Below are positions 11,821-23,335 of a DNA stretch of 64,000 bases, in pieces. Each line of letters opens with the position of its first letter. Position 1 is the stretch's first letter. Position numbers and translations under genes: made by a program. The notes beneath the pieces were generated by a model. The model did no database searches, was not told where the DNA came from, and worked only from the letters and a program-made list of their open reading frames with translations. The DNA comes from Stenopsyche tienmushanensis. Lineage: Eukaryota; Arthropoda; Insecta; Trichoptera; Stenopsychidae. The stretch is taken from positions 2,695,454-2,759,453 of the forward strand of contig WACJ01000515.1 of the NCBI GenBank assembly GCA_008973525.1. The letters run 5' to 3'.

Positions 11821-12121
11821 TACCCCACACATTATCTAAGCTCTAGTCATTTTTTGTCTTCGATGTTCGTTTATTTATCATCCAATTGTCTCAATATATT
11901 TCTTAACTGCTAATTTTATTCTGCTACATTATAACCATAAACAAATATATTTAACCCAATACTAAAATTGTTTCAATTTTTGTCGTAATTCTTCATATAT
12001 TTTAATGGAGGCATATCATTTTGTTACGTTTAAAAATTAATGACCCATAACAGGTAAACTGAGCAACTGAACCTGTATTAAATTGAAAAAAACATAAATA
12101 ATCATTATTTTATAAGGTATT

Positions 12122-12163
12122 GGACCTGGATGATGGCATTGAATCTGGTGATAAACGTGTCAT
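12122..12163. repeat. dispersed repeat, copy 1 (GGATGATGGCATTGA type)
   Basis: GACCTGGATGATGGCATTGA, then TCTGGTGAT, matches 27616-27657 with only scattered differences over about 40 bp. Too short to assign. Confidence 0.5.
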
Positions 12164-12602
12164 ACGCTATTCAAATGCTCCATTTAAAAACAAGCCTTCA
12201 TTCTCATCGAACTATTCACATTATTAATTCTATGGTTATTTTATAACAAATTTTTTTGGATGTCTGTGTTGCGTTACAACCCATTTTAAAGTGGAAGAGC
12301 ATAAGATGACGAATAGTTTCTTCTGACTGCTGTGTGTCTGACATGGTGTAGATAATGAGTTTACTTTTGTCTGTTGGTGAATAAATGAGGTTTAGAGTCT
12401 ACTCAATAAGATACAACCAAGTGCATAAACTCTCTAGTCGACGCCACAGGGATAACTGATATGTAACGACACGCTCTCAAAATAATTGATTACTTATGGG
12501 TCCACCTAATATTTAAAGAAGTTGTTTCGATATCAATTAATATTTTGATGACTTCTCTGACTTTTTAAATTTTAATCAAATGTTCTTTTTGTATACTTAA
12601 AT

Positions 12603-12982
12603 ATTGGGTTGGAAACTATGAAACGGGCGTTGCATAAAAATTACAAATAAAAAGCGCTTTTTTTTAACATTATTTATTATATTCAATCTTTATTACATCC
12701 ATTGGTATCTATGACTTTTTGCTAATGATTAGGTAAAACATATATAACTTTTTTTAAAAAATCTTCATTTTTAGAGTCAATAAACAATTCAAAGTCTTTT
12801 ACAAGTATATTAGAAATCATTAATTTTAGAACCGCATTCACGCGAATTATTCGATTATCGTGTATATATGTTTCAATTAAATCTTCTACAGTTCCAATCT
12901 TCTTAGGAAAATACTGAAAACTGTAAAAAAATATAGATCTTACAATTTTATGCGACGAAAATATCAGATTGTTTTGCGTCAT
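12603..12982 (-). pseudogene. mariner transposase C-terminal relic with 3' terminal repeat
   Basis: On the minus strand the final part reads SKNEDFLKKVIYVLPNH and continues, past a stop, QKVIDTNGCNKD. This matches the conserved mariner C-terminus (a DF..KGI..LP.RWQKVID..G pattern). The adjacent outer sequence on + (TTGGGTTGGAAACTATGAAA at about 12605) resembles terminal repeats of cecropia-type mariners. Upstream the frame stays open (HKIVRSIFFYSFQYF...) to 12982, but the catalytic region and the other terminal repeat are missing. The stop inside the C-terminal motif and the truncation make it dead. The mariner call is good; the subfamily is tentative. Confidence 0.6.
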
Positions 12983-15649
12983 AAACTGAAATCAACACGC
13001 AATATCTTCTTAACTTTATTTCATTTCATCATCCAATAATGCATTTGAGCATCCTTTTTATGTTAGCAATGTCAATTAATCCTCATAAAATTTAACGTAA
13101 CTTATTTGATCGTAAATAATCTGCGATTGCAAGGACGTCTTATTTTATTATTCTATGAAATTTTAATCATGTATAAACATGAAATTCGCAAATGATGTTG
13201 TTTGCATAATGTTAGTCATGTTTCTGCATAGATTAAAAGCATCTTTACTTATACTTAGTACATAAAAGCTATCAGAATCGGAATGTAAACACGAATTATA
13301 TTCACTGAAGGAGGATGAATCTTATGGTTTGCTATGTCTGGTTATAGCTTAAGAGCTCAAATCGTAATATTCTTGATTTAACACCGAAGAGTTACTACCA
13401 ATTTAACGGACTCCATCCGAAGCATCGATCTTCTCACCGAGTTAAACGCGATCATAACAAGTTAACTAGATGTCACTATTTTTATTTAACACCTCGACGT
13501 GTCCGCAATAACTCATCGGTTTTTAATGTCAGTTATTTATTTTGATCGTAAATAAGATATTTATTGCCCACATGGATGTCGGCTTCTTCGAAACGTTGCC
13601 CACAGGATGTTGGGTTGACCCACTTCTTCGAAAAGCAGTAGTTTTAAAAAGATTGGGCAGTGTTTTATATGTAATACAATGATGATCAACCTTCGACGAA
13701 ATCTAGTGGGAAAATTCCTCATTTTTTTCATGTATCCCTATTTTTGAAGTGTTTTATTTTCTTTCAATATTTAACATTGGTTTATTTTAATTCCTCTTAA
13801 TTTCTTTAAATGTTCCAAAATTAACCACTCAAAGCGTTCCTGCACGACGTCATTAAATATCTCAGTGTTTAGTTTTTCAGATTTAAATAATGAGGATAAA
13901 CCTGGATAGAATAGATAGATTGGATATATTAATAGTTCCAATATTCCAAATTATTTGGTACAGTGATACCCCACCGCCTCTCCAAGAATCTGGATTTGAA
14001 CTCCGTGCCTTTATAATAAGAAACCAGGATCTAAACAAATTAACACTATTTAATTTTTCTTCTACGTAAGATGCCATAACTATGCTAAAATTAACTGACG
14101 AGAAGATGTAGTAATACTTCCTAGTTTGATTTAATTTTTTGCGTTGTCAAGAAGATGTAGTACGTGTTTTATCATTCATATTTGTCTTGTTCAGTCAAGG
14201 TATGCAGTATCCATCCTATCTCATAACAACCATCCTATTCGTTTTGCCGATGAGTTTTAAATGTGTTTGTATCTTCCATTCTTGGTTCATACCTTAAGCT
14301 TTTATTGTCTGATTATAATTTCTAGAACCAATATTGATATCAAGGGACTGTTACCACTTTACCACTTTTTTCTAAAGTCTTAAAATACACGAATATTTTC
14401 GGGTCCCCCTAATTTATAGTTATTTTGCGTGAATATAGTTTTTTGTCAATTTATACGCCCATTTGAGCACGTCTTTAATTACATCAATGGGGATGGTTTT
14501 AAAGGTTTATGAGAGTATAAATACACAATTAAGTGCTATTTAAATTAAGATTTCTATTTATTTTTTTGGGTTAACATATAGCTTTAATTAAAGATCAAAA
14601 TGTCATAATGAAAGTATTTCTAAGATCAAAAAGCCTATTCAATCTGCCAAAAACGACATTATAGCATGCATTGCCAGCGTGATAATTATTCGATGGTCAC
14701 ATGTAATATGCATTAATTCAGATTACTCGAGGACTTGTCCTTGTGTAACGTTTCAATCAAGAACGAATTTAATTGCATCGGTAGCAATATTGATTATAGA
14801 TATTTCAATCATCAATACTTGACCTCAAACACTATAATTATGGCACTGCTTATTTTAGCATATGAAATGTTTATGTTATAAAATGCAGTGCAAGGTGATT
14901 CAGCATAGATGGATTAATTTTATGTACTGTGACGGCGAATAATTGCATTGCTGCTCAACAGCGACACGTATAGTGATTTTATTAATTATCATGCTTATGG
15001 CACAAAGCAAATCATGAAAATCATTAGAAGAACGTTTAATTGAATTCATATAAAATGTCGTTTTGCATAGAAAATGGTTCATGCTTATCGGTTAAATAAT
15101 CTCGTATGACGCTTATATGAATAAACGTAATTGCAAACAAATGATCAATGGAAATTTATTATTATTTTCATATTGATTTAGGAAGATTTCTCAATTCTAA
15201 AAATCAGTATTTTTGTATAAAAAATATATTTCAATTTCCACAGTTACAAATAGAATGATTATGTATTAACCGCTATTTATAAATTGAAATTTGCACGTTA
15301 TAATGATTGTTTTAAGGGTATCATATAATTTTCTCATAAAAACGTTAATCATTGTGTGGCAATAAACGACACAACGATAATGGCTTTAGTGTCCTCATAA
15401 AGCGTTGATATTTCTTATCAAATGGCTCATTAAAGTCCGTAATGTTTGCAAAATCCTTCTTAATAGTATGATCGTGTTATATAAATAGAGATCATATAGT
15501 TCAAATATGTAATGACGATCATAATCATTTTTCTTAATGTGCCGTATCTGTTATTGGCCTAGATGAAATCTACATGAGAATATTATATTGATTGGCGATC
15601 ATCTCACTATTTTACACTTTTAGAGCTGGAAAATTAGGTCAAACTTGGA
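12983..15649. other. AT-rich spacer without genes
   Basis: Only two ORFs of about 60 codons (13883-14077 and 14900-15082, both -). I consider both spurious. A 13-base duplication (AGAAGATGTAGTA) occurs at about 14102 and 14150. No element borders seen. Confidence 0.5.
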
Positions 15650-16246
15650 TCGAAACTAAGGGTTCTAATCGAATATTTGATATTCGAATATATTTGCCCT
15701 TTTTTCAATATTCGTGAATTCGAATATTTATCAAATTAGTCGCATTTTTGTTTTCAAACTAGTTATAAGTTATAGTTACTCGGGGAGAAACTGCGTGTCA
15801 ATTTCCTCTACTTATTTTTAGTGTCAATTACTATTATTGCGATGTATTTTGAATATATCAACGAAGAAAACACTTCTAAGCGCATAAATTTTAGCTTTCT
15901 GACAGTTCGTGCGACACCCACTTTTCCAAAATTTGTATATTTCCTATTTCGACATTATTTTTGCCTAAAAAAAATATACTGCAAAATATAAAACAGTTAT
16001 TTCATACTATTACAACTACAGATTTAAAGATGAAATTTTGAGTATTTTTTCAAAATGTTGAAAAAAATTCTTGACACGTAGAACATAGGGCTTATTTGTG
16101 AAACCTGGCAAAAGACACCCCTAACCCCCTAAAAAAATATGGCTGTCCATATGCCAAATATCCCGTATATAAAATATTTGAATATTTTATCAATTTAATA
16201 TTCGAATAATTGAATTTACGATTATTAGGGACCCCTAATCGAGACT
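15650..16246. mobile_element. hAT-like non-autonomous element with 8-bp target duplication
   Basis: The body is 15658-16238 (581 bp). It is flanked by TCGAAACT (15650-15657) and TCGAGACT (16239-16246), matching at 7 of 8, as expected for hAT transposition. The ends are imperfect inverted repeats (AAGGGTTCTAATCGAATATT on the left; AGGGGTCCCTAATAATCG on the minus strand from the right) followed by ATTCGAATAT blocks. No transposase frame is present. A fragment of another family is embedded at 16011-16166. A related copy lies at 7268-7819. Confidence 0.6.
16011..16166. repeat. fragment of the 41.04-41.74 kb long-TIR element family
   Basis: The sequence from ACAACTACAGATTTA through TTTTTTCAAAATGTTGAA to AAATATCCCGTATA corresponds, in inverted orientation, to the left arm and adjoining interior of the element at 41043-41738. 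Only one arm is recognisable, so it is either a truncated nested copy or part of the host element's core. Confidence 0.55.
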
Positions 16247-16799
16247 TTCGATATCAATATTAATGTATTTAATCAATCAAATTTATTGATATGGTAACAT
16301 TTTTTACAATATGGACTTAAACTCGAGTATATAAAATTTGAGTCATGGAATTAACCCACTATTTCAATGCTTGGACAACTATCATTTGTATTTTATAAAA
16401 ACATCACGATTTTTTGTTCAATATTAATGATCATTGTTGTTTGATAGGACTGTTTGATGAGTCAACGGAATTTTTCTCTGATTCTTGATAGTTGAATTTA
16501 AATTTCGGTAGCTAAATTATAAGATTTGCTGATTGATTCTCCAATATAAATCTATATAATGTGCAAAAGTTCAAAACACCCTTGATTTACAATGGTATTA
16601 TTTGTTATTGTAGCGAATATTTGGCATTATATATTAGTTATGGTAGTAATTTGAAAGTAATGAATTTAATGTAAAATATAAAATACCAATTATTCTGTAT
16701 GGTGCAATACTATAATTAAGAAGGTTTGTTCAAAGTGATATTTTGCACATTAGTTGTTCTGCTTTAAAGAAATTTTTTAAATATTATTTGTTGTTAACC
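16247..16799. other. AT-rich spacer
   Basis: Nothing coding. A short stretch at about 16757-16795 (TTGTTCTGCTTTAAAG) resembles the region just outside the mariner relic at 27919-27955 and may be another terminal remnant. Confidence 0.4.
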
Positions 16800-16807
16800 C
16801 TCTGGAT
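16800..16807. repeat. 8-bp target site duplication of the hAT element (left)
   Basis: CTCTGGAT immediately precedes the left terminal repeat and is repeated exactly at 17910-17917. Confidence 0.85.
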
Positions 16808-17909
16808 CAGCGATTCTCAACCTTTTTGAAGCCACGGTGCACTTTTGATCATGGAAAAAAGTGTCGGTGCACCAGAATTAAGTATTAATATTTGAAGGCT
16901 CTCTTTATTTGACAAATCTAGAGGGGGGGCACTTTTCTTCCTTTGTCTACCCAAAATGATGTCCCTACTTAACATATTAATCAAAAATCAATTAATGTGA
17001 TATCTGAATTTGTTGACTTTTGCAAATATCATAAATTAGTTGGATATTCTTATTGGACAGAAATCCAAAAGTTCTCCATGGTCATTTCGGAAAATTTAAT
17101 TTTTAGAGTACAATCAGTCAACAATGAGACTAATTCTTCTTCTTCGGCGTATGGAAATTCAAAATACGATATATAAATCGTAGCAAATGGATTTCTTATC
17201 CAATCATAATTTTCTATATTTAAGGAAGCAAAATAATGGACAATCTTTTATTTCAATAAAGTTAAATGCTCTATTATCACGGAAATAATTCCCTTGGGAG
17301 TTTTTTCGTTGAGTGAAGAAAACATATCTACTTTTTTTTCTATTATTCGAATTTTCCAAAGAGTTATTTTTTCCAAAATCCTGTCATTTTGTCAACGTTT
17401 TTTCCTTGAATGCTTGTGTTAACGTTATTTAAGTAATTAAAAATATCTGCCAAATATGCCACTTTAGCATACCAATCATTATTCTGAAGACGTTTTACAA
17501 AATTATGCATACCTTCATTTCGAAATAAGATTAACAATTCATTCTTAAGTTCTATGAACTGACATAAAGTTTGACGCCTTTACCTGACTTCAGTTTGAAA
17601 AAGCAAACACTCGTACTTAGTTTTTATAGAAATGCAAAGATTTTTAAATATGCATGTTTTTAAATGTCTTGATTTATGAATTCAACATATTTACAACTTG
17701 ATCTAGTACAGGTTTTTGTGCTCCTGGTAATGTTTTAGAAACTAAAGATTCTCTATGCAAAAAACAGTGCGTGGAATATTAGGGTTTCTTGCAAGGGTAA
17801 CAAATCATTTGATTGTGTCTACCATTGAAGGATCTGCACAAATTACTACACATAACTCCCATATTTTAAATTGTTTTAAGAAGAAATTTTAACCGGTTGA
17901 GAATCACTA
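16808..17909 (-). mobile_element. deleted hAT transposon, SCAND3/ZBED-like
   Basis: An 1102-bp element is bounded by inverted repeats CAGCGATTCTCAACC (16808-16822) and GGTTGAGAATCACTA (17895-17909), differing at two positions. It has a perfect 8-bp duplication CTCTGGAT on both sides. The minus strand carries the middle and C-terminal part of a hAT transposase in broken frames. Listed separately is the coding relic. The length is about half or less of an autonomous hAT, so it was internally deleted before or after insertion, yet both ends survive. Confidence 0.85.
17080..17850 (-). pseudogene. hAT transposase relic (SCAND3/ZBED/FAM200 type)
   Basis: Read from 17850 down, the minus strand gives, with stops and frame changes: RESLVS-like, a TKYECLLFQTEVR block, FIELKNELLILFRNEGMHNF, VKRLQNNDWYAKVAYLADIF, NYLNNVNTSIQGKN, then IISVIIEHLTLL, HYFASLNIENYDWIRNPFAT, FEFPYAEEEELVSLLTDCTL and FSEMTMENFWISVQ. 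This order and wording match the hAT dimerisation/catalytic region of SCAND3- and ZBED5-like proteins. The BED zinc finger, the first catalytic residues and the very C-terminus are absent. At least five in-frame stops are visible. The enzyme would have cut and pasted elements with 8-bp duplications; this copy cannot. Confidence 0.85.
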
Positions 17910-17917
17910 CTCTGGAT
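17910..17917. repeat. 8-bp target site duplication of the hAT element (right)
   Basis: CTCTGGAT, identical to 16800-16807. Confidence 0.85.
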
Positions 17918-19246
17918 GCTAAACAAAGATTTATCGTCAATTGTAAAATTAACAAGAACTGCAAACAACCATTGCTATTGGCTCATTGATCACTTTAAAT
18001 TGTCGAATACTCGATTTTTTTTAAATAAACGATTTTAAAGGCGAATGTGCGATTATATTTTATTTTTGCTTAAGATGATGGTGAAGTTTTTAGAATGTAT
18101 AAAATGAAACACGTTAAGGCTTATACATAAATTGATGTACAATTCCACTATCATGTTGAAATAAGTCTGATAACACTTAATCTAGTAGACCTGCTAACAT
18201 ATAATATAGTTATAGAAACATATTTTTCGAGTCGTAAACGAATAATTTCCTTAGATTCAAATACGTATTTGAATTACAAAATACACTTCGAATAGATATA
18301 AACGATCATATGCATTAAACAGGTCAATAAATGATATGATCGCAAAAGCTAAAATTTCAAATGCAAATATGACACTATTTGATTTCCAATTAATGCCAAT
18401 TCGCAACAAAGTATATAATATATGCATAATCATAAGAAAGTTCCATTCGAAGTGAACAAATCGTCTTGTCCGAGATGCTGCGCCTTCTCGGTTGCCGATT
18501 ATCCGCGCAGATTAAGTCTTTTATAAATACGCGGGATGAGATTAATAAATAGTCGCGGTTGCATTTTTATCCTTCATTTAATTATTGTTGTTTGCACAGG
18601 TTGCATCGAGTCGGTGTTGCATTTTTGTTATCTGTAATTGAGCGGTCTCGCATTTATTTATCTCCGACAATGCAATTACAGTGAGAAATGGCCGCCGGTG
18701 CACTTGTGCGTTCCGCAATTTTTGTGCATTGCGTGCATGCATCGGAGGCAATATCATTCACCGGTAGGACGTATACTAATATTGATTAATTGCAGTCCTG
18801 CTGAACTAATATAGACAAACTGCATATCCTTTCGTGCGCTGGAAGAACCTCGTCGCGGATGTATTCTATTATCCCTGCTCATAAATTAGTAACTGTGGGA
18901 TTTTATCAGAGTCTGTCTTTGTGAGCTTTGGCCAAGTGTTGGCGATTCAAACAGCATACATTAAATATATAATGGGATAAATTATAATACCGTGAATTGA
19001 ACATCGTTTCTGTCTTAGATTAAACAGCTGCTTAAATTTATTTTAGCAGGACTTAATTATTTTTAAGCATTTTCAAGTTAGATCTTATATCCTCCTTTTT
19101 TGAGTACAAAAAAGAAGGCTAACATGGGTCAAATAAAAAAAAAATATTTATAATCATGCGAATTTTCATATAAATATTAGCTTATTTTCATATATAAATT
19201 GAAGGTCCTCTGAACCAATTCGGCTTTCGATAAGCGCGATTTCCTA
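17918..19246. other. spacer with a GC-richer block at 18440-18880
   Basis: The 440-bp block is clearly GC-richer than its surroundings, contains several GTTGCAT- and TGCATGCA-like words and has no ORF. It could be conserved regulatory DNA. The rest is AT-rich with nothing recognised. Confidence 0.35.
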
Positions 19247-19904
19247 TTACGCGGGATCAAAGGGTACGTCTTCTGCACCTAGAGGTAAATCCGCCACTGA
19301 TGCAGAACTGGAAAATAATAATGTTTTCTTCCTCAAAATCTTCTCTGCTATCATTTTTTCTACTTCAGGAGCAATACTGACCTGAATGATTTTGATTTCT
19401 TCTGAACCACTTAAATTGGCGACTAAATTAGTAATTCGTTCTGCAACTGTAATTCGAGACAAAGCGATTGCTTGAAAATGCTTAAAACTTTCCGGATAAA
19501 GAGTTTGTGCATCTTTAATTAGGTATTCCTTGATGATATCACCTTCAGTAAATGGTTTTTTAATGTTTAGCTATCAATTCCGATAAGATGTAGCTTGCAT
19601 TCACCACCGCTTCGCTTTCTTCTAACACTTACTCAACATTAATTATTGTTTTTTCAATCCCAATTTAAGCTCTTTTAACTTTTCTTGTCTCATTAATCCT
19701 TCTTAATTATCATATTCTGATTTATGTTATTCTTAGTGACGTTTAATGTTATCTAACTTTGGCTCATTAATAGCATTAGTACATATTAAGCAGATTATTT
19801 CCTTCACAGCAAAAATATTTCAATTCCCACTTTTCTTGGAAACTTTGATGTTCATCAGCGATTTTTCGTTTATTTTTATTACAACTTGATTTCGATGAAG
19901 ACAT
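19247..19904 (-). pseudogene. hAT transposase relic, N-terminal half (ZBED/GTF2IRD2 type), copy 1
   Basis: The start ATG at 19904 gives MSSSKSSCNKNKRKIADEHQ, then FQEKWELKYFC, the usual opening of the BED-finger region of ZBED/GTF2IRD2-like hAT proteins. After many stops and frame changes (about 19580-19800) the frame recovers as FTEGDIIKEYLIKDAQTLYP and, in the intact 71-codon tail (19247-19462), SRITVAERITNLVANLSGSE, ending near KILRKKTLLFSSSASVADLP. Family members run to several hundred residues; only about the first 200 are here. No terminal repeats were found beside it. A more diverged copy lies at 24933-25400. The element at 16.8 kb carries the complementary C-terminal half of a similar protein. 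Confidence 0.75.
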
Positions 19905-22121
19905 ATTTAATATAAAGGGCTGAAATAAATAAATAGCCAAATATTAAATATCCTTCAGTTTTATAGGCTTCATCACCATCACCATTACATAAGCTTGATC
20001 ATGAAGACCCCAAGCATCGTCTTTATCACTCTGAAATTATGTTTCATTAATCTTGATTGGGCAACGTAATAAATCAACTTATCAACATATTTTTGAAATG
20101 ATATTTTATTCACTTAATCCTTATAGAAAAAAATCATCTGATTGATCGCCGTGTCATTCTTCAAATAGTCATAATTCAAAAAACACTCCCAGTTTAAAAT
20201 ATTTTATACACTGAAATATAAAATAATCTGAAGAGCTAAATATCGATTATGTAGTGGGAGGTTTATTTTTTTAAAACCCACGCTAATAAATGACAGCCTA
20301 GAATTTGTTTGACAAGTGCTCTGATGTTTTATCATGCAGAATTTTAAAAAGCCATAACAACAAAAAGTCTTAGATGTATTTTAAAATAACTCAAGATAAT
20401 TGCGAGTCCCAAAGCAAGTGTATGGAGTAGTTATCATCATAATCATCATCGGTGCTTTTTGATCACATTTCTTATAATTTATTTCAATTTATTTATCCAG
20501 TCTTTCAAGATCCATATCTTATCTGATACGCTTCTCAAGATCTCTCCATGTCATCCTATTGATGTCTTTTAATTAGATTTCAAAGATCGTCTTATAATAT
20601 TGTGCCTCGTACACTGTTATAATAATCGTTTTCCTGTCGCAATTTTTAAATAGATCGTCAAAGCCATACAATTATTATAATAATATGAGCGGATTTAAGT
20701 GTGCCCTATTTTTCGATTGCTCAGATGGTTGTGTGCTTTGGATCCAAATTAATTGAAATCCAATTAGAAGGCTGATTCAAAATTAGGATTAGATCAATAC
20801 AAAAAGTCATCTTTAATCCGGAAATTCTGGTTGCAATCAATTATTCATGTACAGACGTATATATGTCATAATTTGACATGAATTTCCTGCATCGTACGGA
20901 CGACATTGATATATTATTTTTGGGCTTTCCTAGATCAAATATGGCACATCCTGATTCTTATTCATTTTGTTGTGCATGCAGATTTTCTTCGCGCAGTCAA
21001 ATGCAGATGTGCAATAAATTGTAAATTAATTAGTTTTGCGGTTTGAGTCCCACCATATAAACAAGGCTGTACGTAATGCACAATTGATTTACATAAAACG
21101 CCAAGTGCAATACTCAATTTCGCTCAAGTTCTTACTATTGAGTTGTCGCCATTGCGACTGCAGTGCAATGCATTTTGTTAGATCTATATCAATTGATTGT
21201 ACGATTTGATATTGGATTTATACGAATTTAATTGCTACCTGCTTGCTCAAATTAGCGCAGGTGTATTTGGGTGCGACATCGGAGCAACACTTTAATTTGC
21301 CGTAAATTATATATAAATACAAATTTAGACTAGATGCCAATTATCTGAGTTTTTTTGCATGCATTTTTTAGCAATAATTATAAGCATTGAATGGGTTGCG
21401 TGAATAATTGATAGATCCGTTGGAGATAAATGAAACTGCTAGTTGATTCGGTAGGCGCTAGATGGCAGCAGCATGACGTAAACGATAAAACGACGCAAAG
21501 AAAATTAATTGAGCATGCTATCATGTCGATGAAATTTATAATGGTTGTTAGCGCACCTTGCGTTTTAAGCCTCTTGCAATTTTTATTGCATAATCGAAGC
21601 AATAATCAGGCAATAAATATGTTAGTTTTATTTACGCAGGCTAGCCATAGCTCATTTTAACGAAGAAATTTTGAGTTCGGCAAGTCATATTACACAAGTA
21701 TATTACCAATGGTTTATATCTCATATTTTACATCATACAATTTAAATACTCACAGAACTACACGAAAAAAACCTAACGACCTAACGAGTAATTTTACATT
21801 AAAAAATTACATGCTAAAGAATCTTTCCACAAATCCAGGAATTCATTATGTGCTTTATTGGGAATGTTGGATGCATTCAGGGAAGTAGACAATACATTTT
21901 GTACCAGGGCAGTCATTTCTGTACGCTCTGAAAGGTAATAGTTAAATTCTTATCTAAGGATTCAAGATTGATCTTCGCTTTCTGAAATTAATTAGACTCA
22001 CCTTCAGATATTTTCAAACATGAAAATATTCCCAAAATTTATTACGTTCTTATCAAAATGTGATATGGTTAATTTTTCCAATTGTAGCTGTAAAACTATT
22101 AATGAAAAAATATTATCAGAT
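19905..22121. other. AT-rich spacer with a GC-richer block at 20980-21660
   Basis: ORFs at 21378-21602 (-) and 21430-21660 (+) overlap and look spurious. The block contains a CTCF-like site (21455-21468). No RNA gene or element border recognised. Confidence 0.4.
21455..21468 (+). promoter_or_regulatory. CTCF-like motif
   Basis: GCGCTAGATGGCAG matches the animal CTCF core CCASYAGRKGGCRS at 12 of 14 positions. It lies in a GC-richer block. Binding is inferred only from the motif. Confidence 0.3.
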
Positions 22122-22526
22122 CAGTTCAAAAGTTCGTGCGCATTTTTGGGATTTTTTTAAATAATGATATATTTTCCTCCACTGATTATAATTTCTCGCT
22201 GTCTAAGAAAGTAGCTTTTTAATTCCATGAAACTCCATTTTGTACATCCTGTTTAGAATTTAACTTATTGATCACACTGAAAATCACTTGGGGCAATATC
22301 CGAGGAGTAAGTAGGATGCAGCAAAAGCTCCCAATTAAATTCACAATTTTTTTGCAGCGTTGTTCGAGCCGCATGCGATTTAGCGTTATCATGATGAAAC
22401 AACACTTTCTTGATATTCACAAATCGTGGGCGTTATTCAATCAATTCTTAGTTTAAACAACACTGTAAACATCTGCACTAATAGTTTGATTTGGTTCTAA
22501 CAGTTCATAATAAATTAAACTATATA
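22122..22526 (-). pseudogene. outer mariner, 3' half (interrupted by a second mariner)
   Basis: The minus strand reads YYELLEPNQTISADVYSVV, then, after a frame change, LIE-stop-RPRFVNIKKVLFHHDNA, KSHAARTTLQKNCEFNWELL and LHPTYSSDIAPSDF. This contains the second (HHDNA) and third (SSDIAPSD) catalytic aspartates of mariner in one open frame. The C-terminal tail follows with stops. The outer end is CAGTTCAAAAGTTCGTGCGC (22122-22141), typical of mariner ends. The frame breaks exactly where the inner mariner begins (TA at 22525-22526). Confidence 0.8.
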
Positions 22527-23168
22527 TTAGGGTGTCCCATAAGTTTTTTTAAGTGTTTTATTACCTTTCTCCATCTCTTCGGAAGCCTCATAACGCCTTC
22601 TTGCCAAAATTTTCCAAGTTTGTTGGCAAAATATTGATCGAGGTACATTCTGGCCGTTTTCTGGCAATTGCATCCTTTAGATTGTCTAAATGGAAATAAT
22701 ATTTTGTTGAATTGATCGTTTCAACTTGCTGAAGTAGCTCATAATAAACTACCCCCTTCCAATCCCACCAAATGCATAGCAAAACTTTTTTTGGATGTAG
22801 GACAGGTTTAGCTACAGTTAAAGCTTCTATAGCCTTAGTCCGAAACCGTTTACGTTGGATATTCTCATAGAGTATCCAACTTTAATCTCCAGTGACAAGC
22901 CTCTTCAAAAAAGGTTGGCTATTATGTCGTTGGAGAAGAAGATCGCATGTTGAAATACGCTGAAGTTTATTTGAGTCAGTCAGTTCACGAGGAAGCCACA
23001 CATCTGAACGATTGATGTAGCCCAATTTTGTCAGATGATTATGGATGGATGTTCGTGGAATTTCTAGCTTGTTAGCAATTTCGCGAACAGTATATCGCGG
23101 GTTTTCTTCGACCATGGCTATGCTTAGATCTGTGTTCATTTGCGAAAGAAACTTATGGGACAACTTAA
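22527..23168 (-). mobile_element. inner mariner, internally deleted 642-bp copy A
   Basis: Ends are TTAGGGTGTCCCATAAGTTT (from 22527) and, on the minus strand from 23168, TTAAGTTGTCCCATAAGTTT, flanked by TA on both sides. The transposase start lies only 29 nt inside the 5' end. A full-length mariner is about 1.3 kb. Here the middle is missing: the reading jumps from AIARKRPE to a C-terminal piece (frame-shifted YFANKLGKFWQEGVM, LPKRWRKVIKHLKKL). Sequence up to the junction is very close to copy B at 41878. Confidence 0.85.
22588..23139 (-). pseudogene. mariner transposase, copy A, broken
   Basis: The start ATG at 23139 is supported by the same start in copy B. The N-terminal helix-turn-helix reads MVEENPRYTVREIANKLEIP, then RTSIHNHLTKLGYINRSDVW. 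The linker and first catalytic motif follow: FLKRLVTGD then a TAA where the family has E (D-E-S-W), so the first Asp is the last residue before the stop. After it the frame continues through KKVLLCIWWDWKGVVYYELL and NSTKYYFHLDNLKDAIARKR. The deletion removes the second and third catalytic aspartates. A mariner transposase binds its terminal repeats and inserts at TA; this copy cannot make one but could be moved in trans. Confidence 0.85.
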
Positions 23169-23335
23169 TATATCCCACCAAACACTCACACAAGTTTATT
23201 TTTAGGATGTAAAGACCTTTGCTGTTATAATTAGCTGCTAATCATTATCTGTCCACTGTCATGTCGTTTCTTGTGACGTTATGATAATAATCCATTTTTC
23301 GATAGATGCGAAAGAGAGCTTTGTTGGTTTTTGTA
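23169..23335 (-). pseudogene. outer mariner, 5' part (other side of the nested insertion)
   Basis: The minus strand reads KWIIIITSQETTWQWTD, corresponding to the mariner block after the first catalytic Asp, then TAKVFTS and CVSVWWDI, the conserved WWD segment, stopping at 23169. The next residues of the family (GLIYYELL) resume on the other side of copy A at about 22520. The helix-turn-helix region is not recognisable further right, so the outer element is also truncated at its 5' end. Confidence 0.7.

Larger units (their letters stand above)
11244..12600. other. AT-rich spacer
   Basis: Contains one possible small inverted-repeat element (listed separately) and a short dispersed repeat at 12122-12163. 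No coding evidence. Confidence 0.5.

Noticed and set aside
13980..14030. Second B-box-like sequence on the minus strand (AGTTCAAATCC)
   Set aside because: Only one degenerate promoter box, with no tail, no duplication and no tRNA fold.
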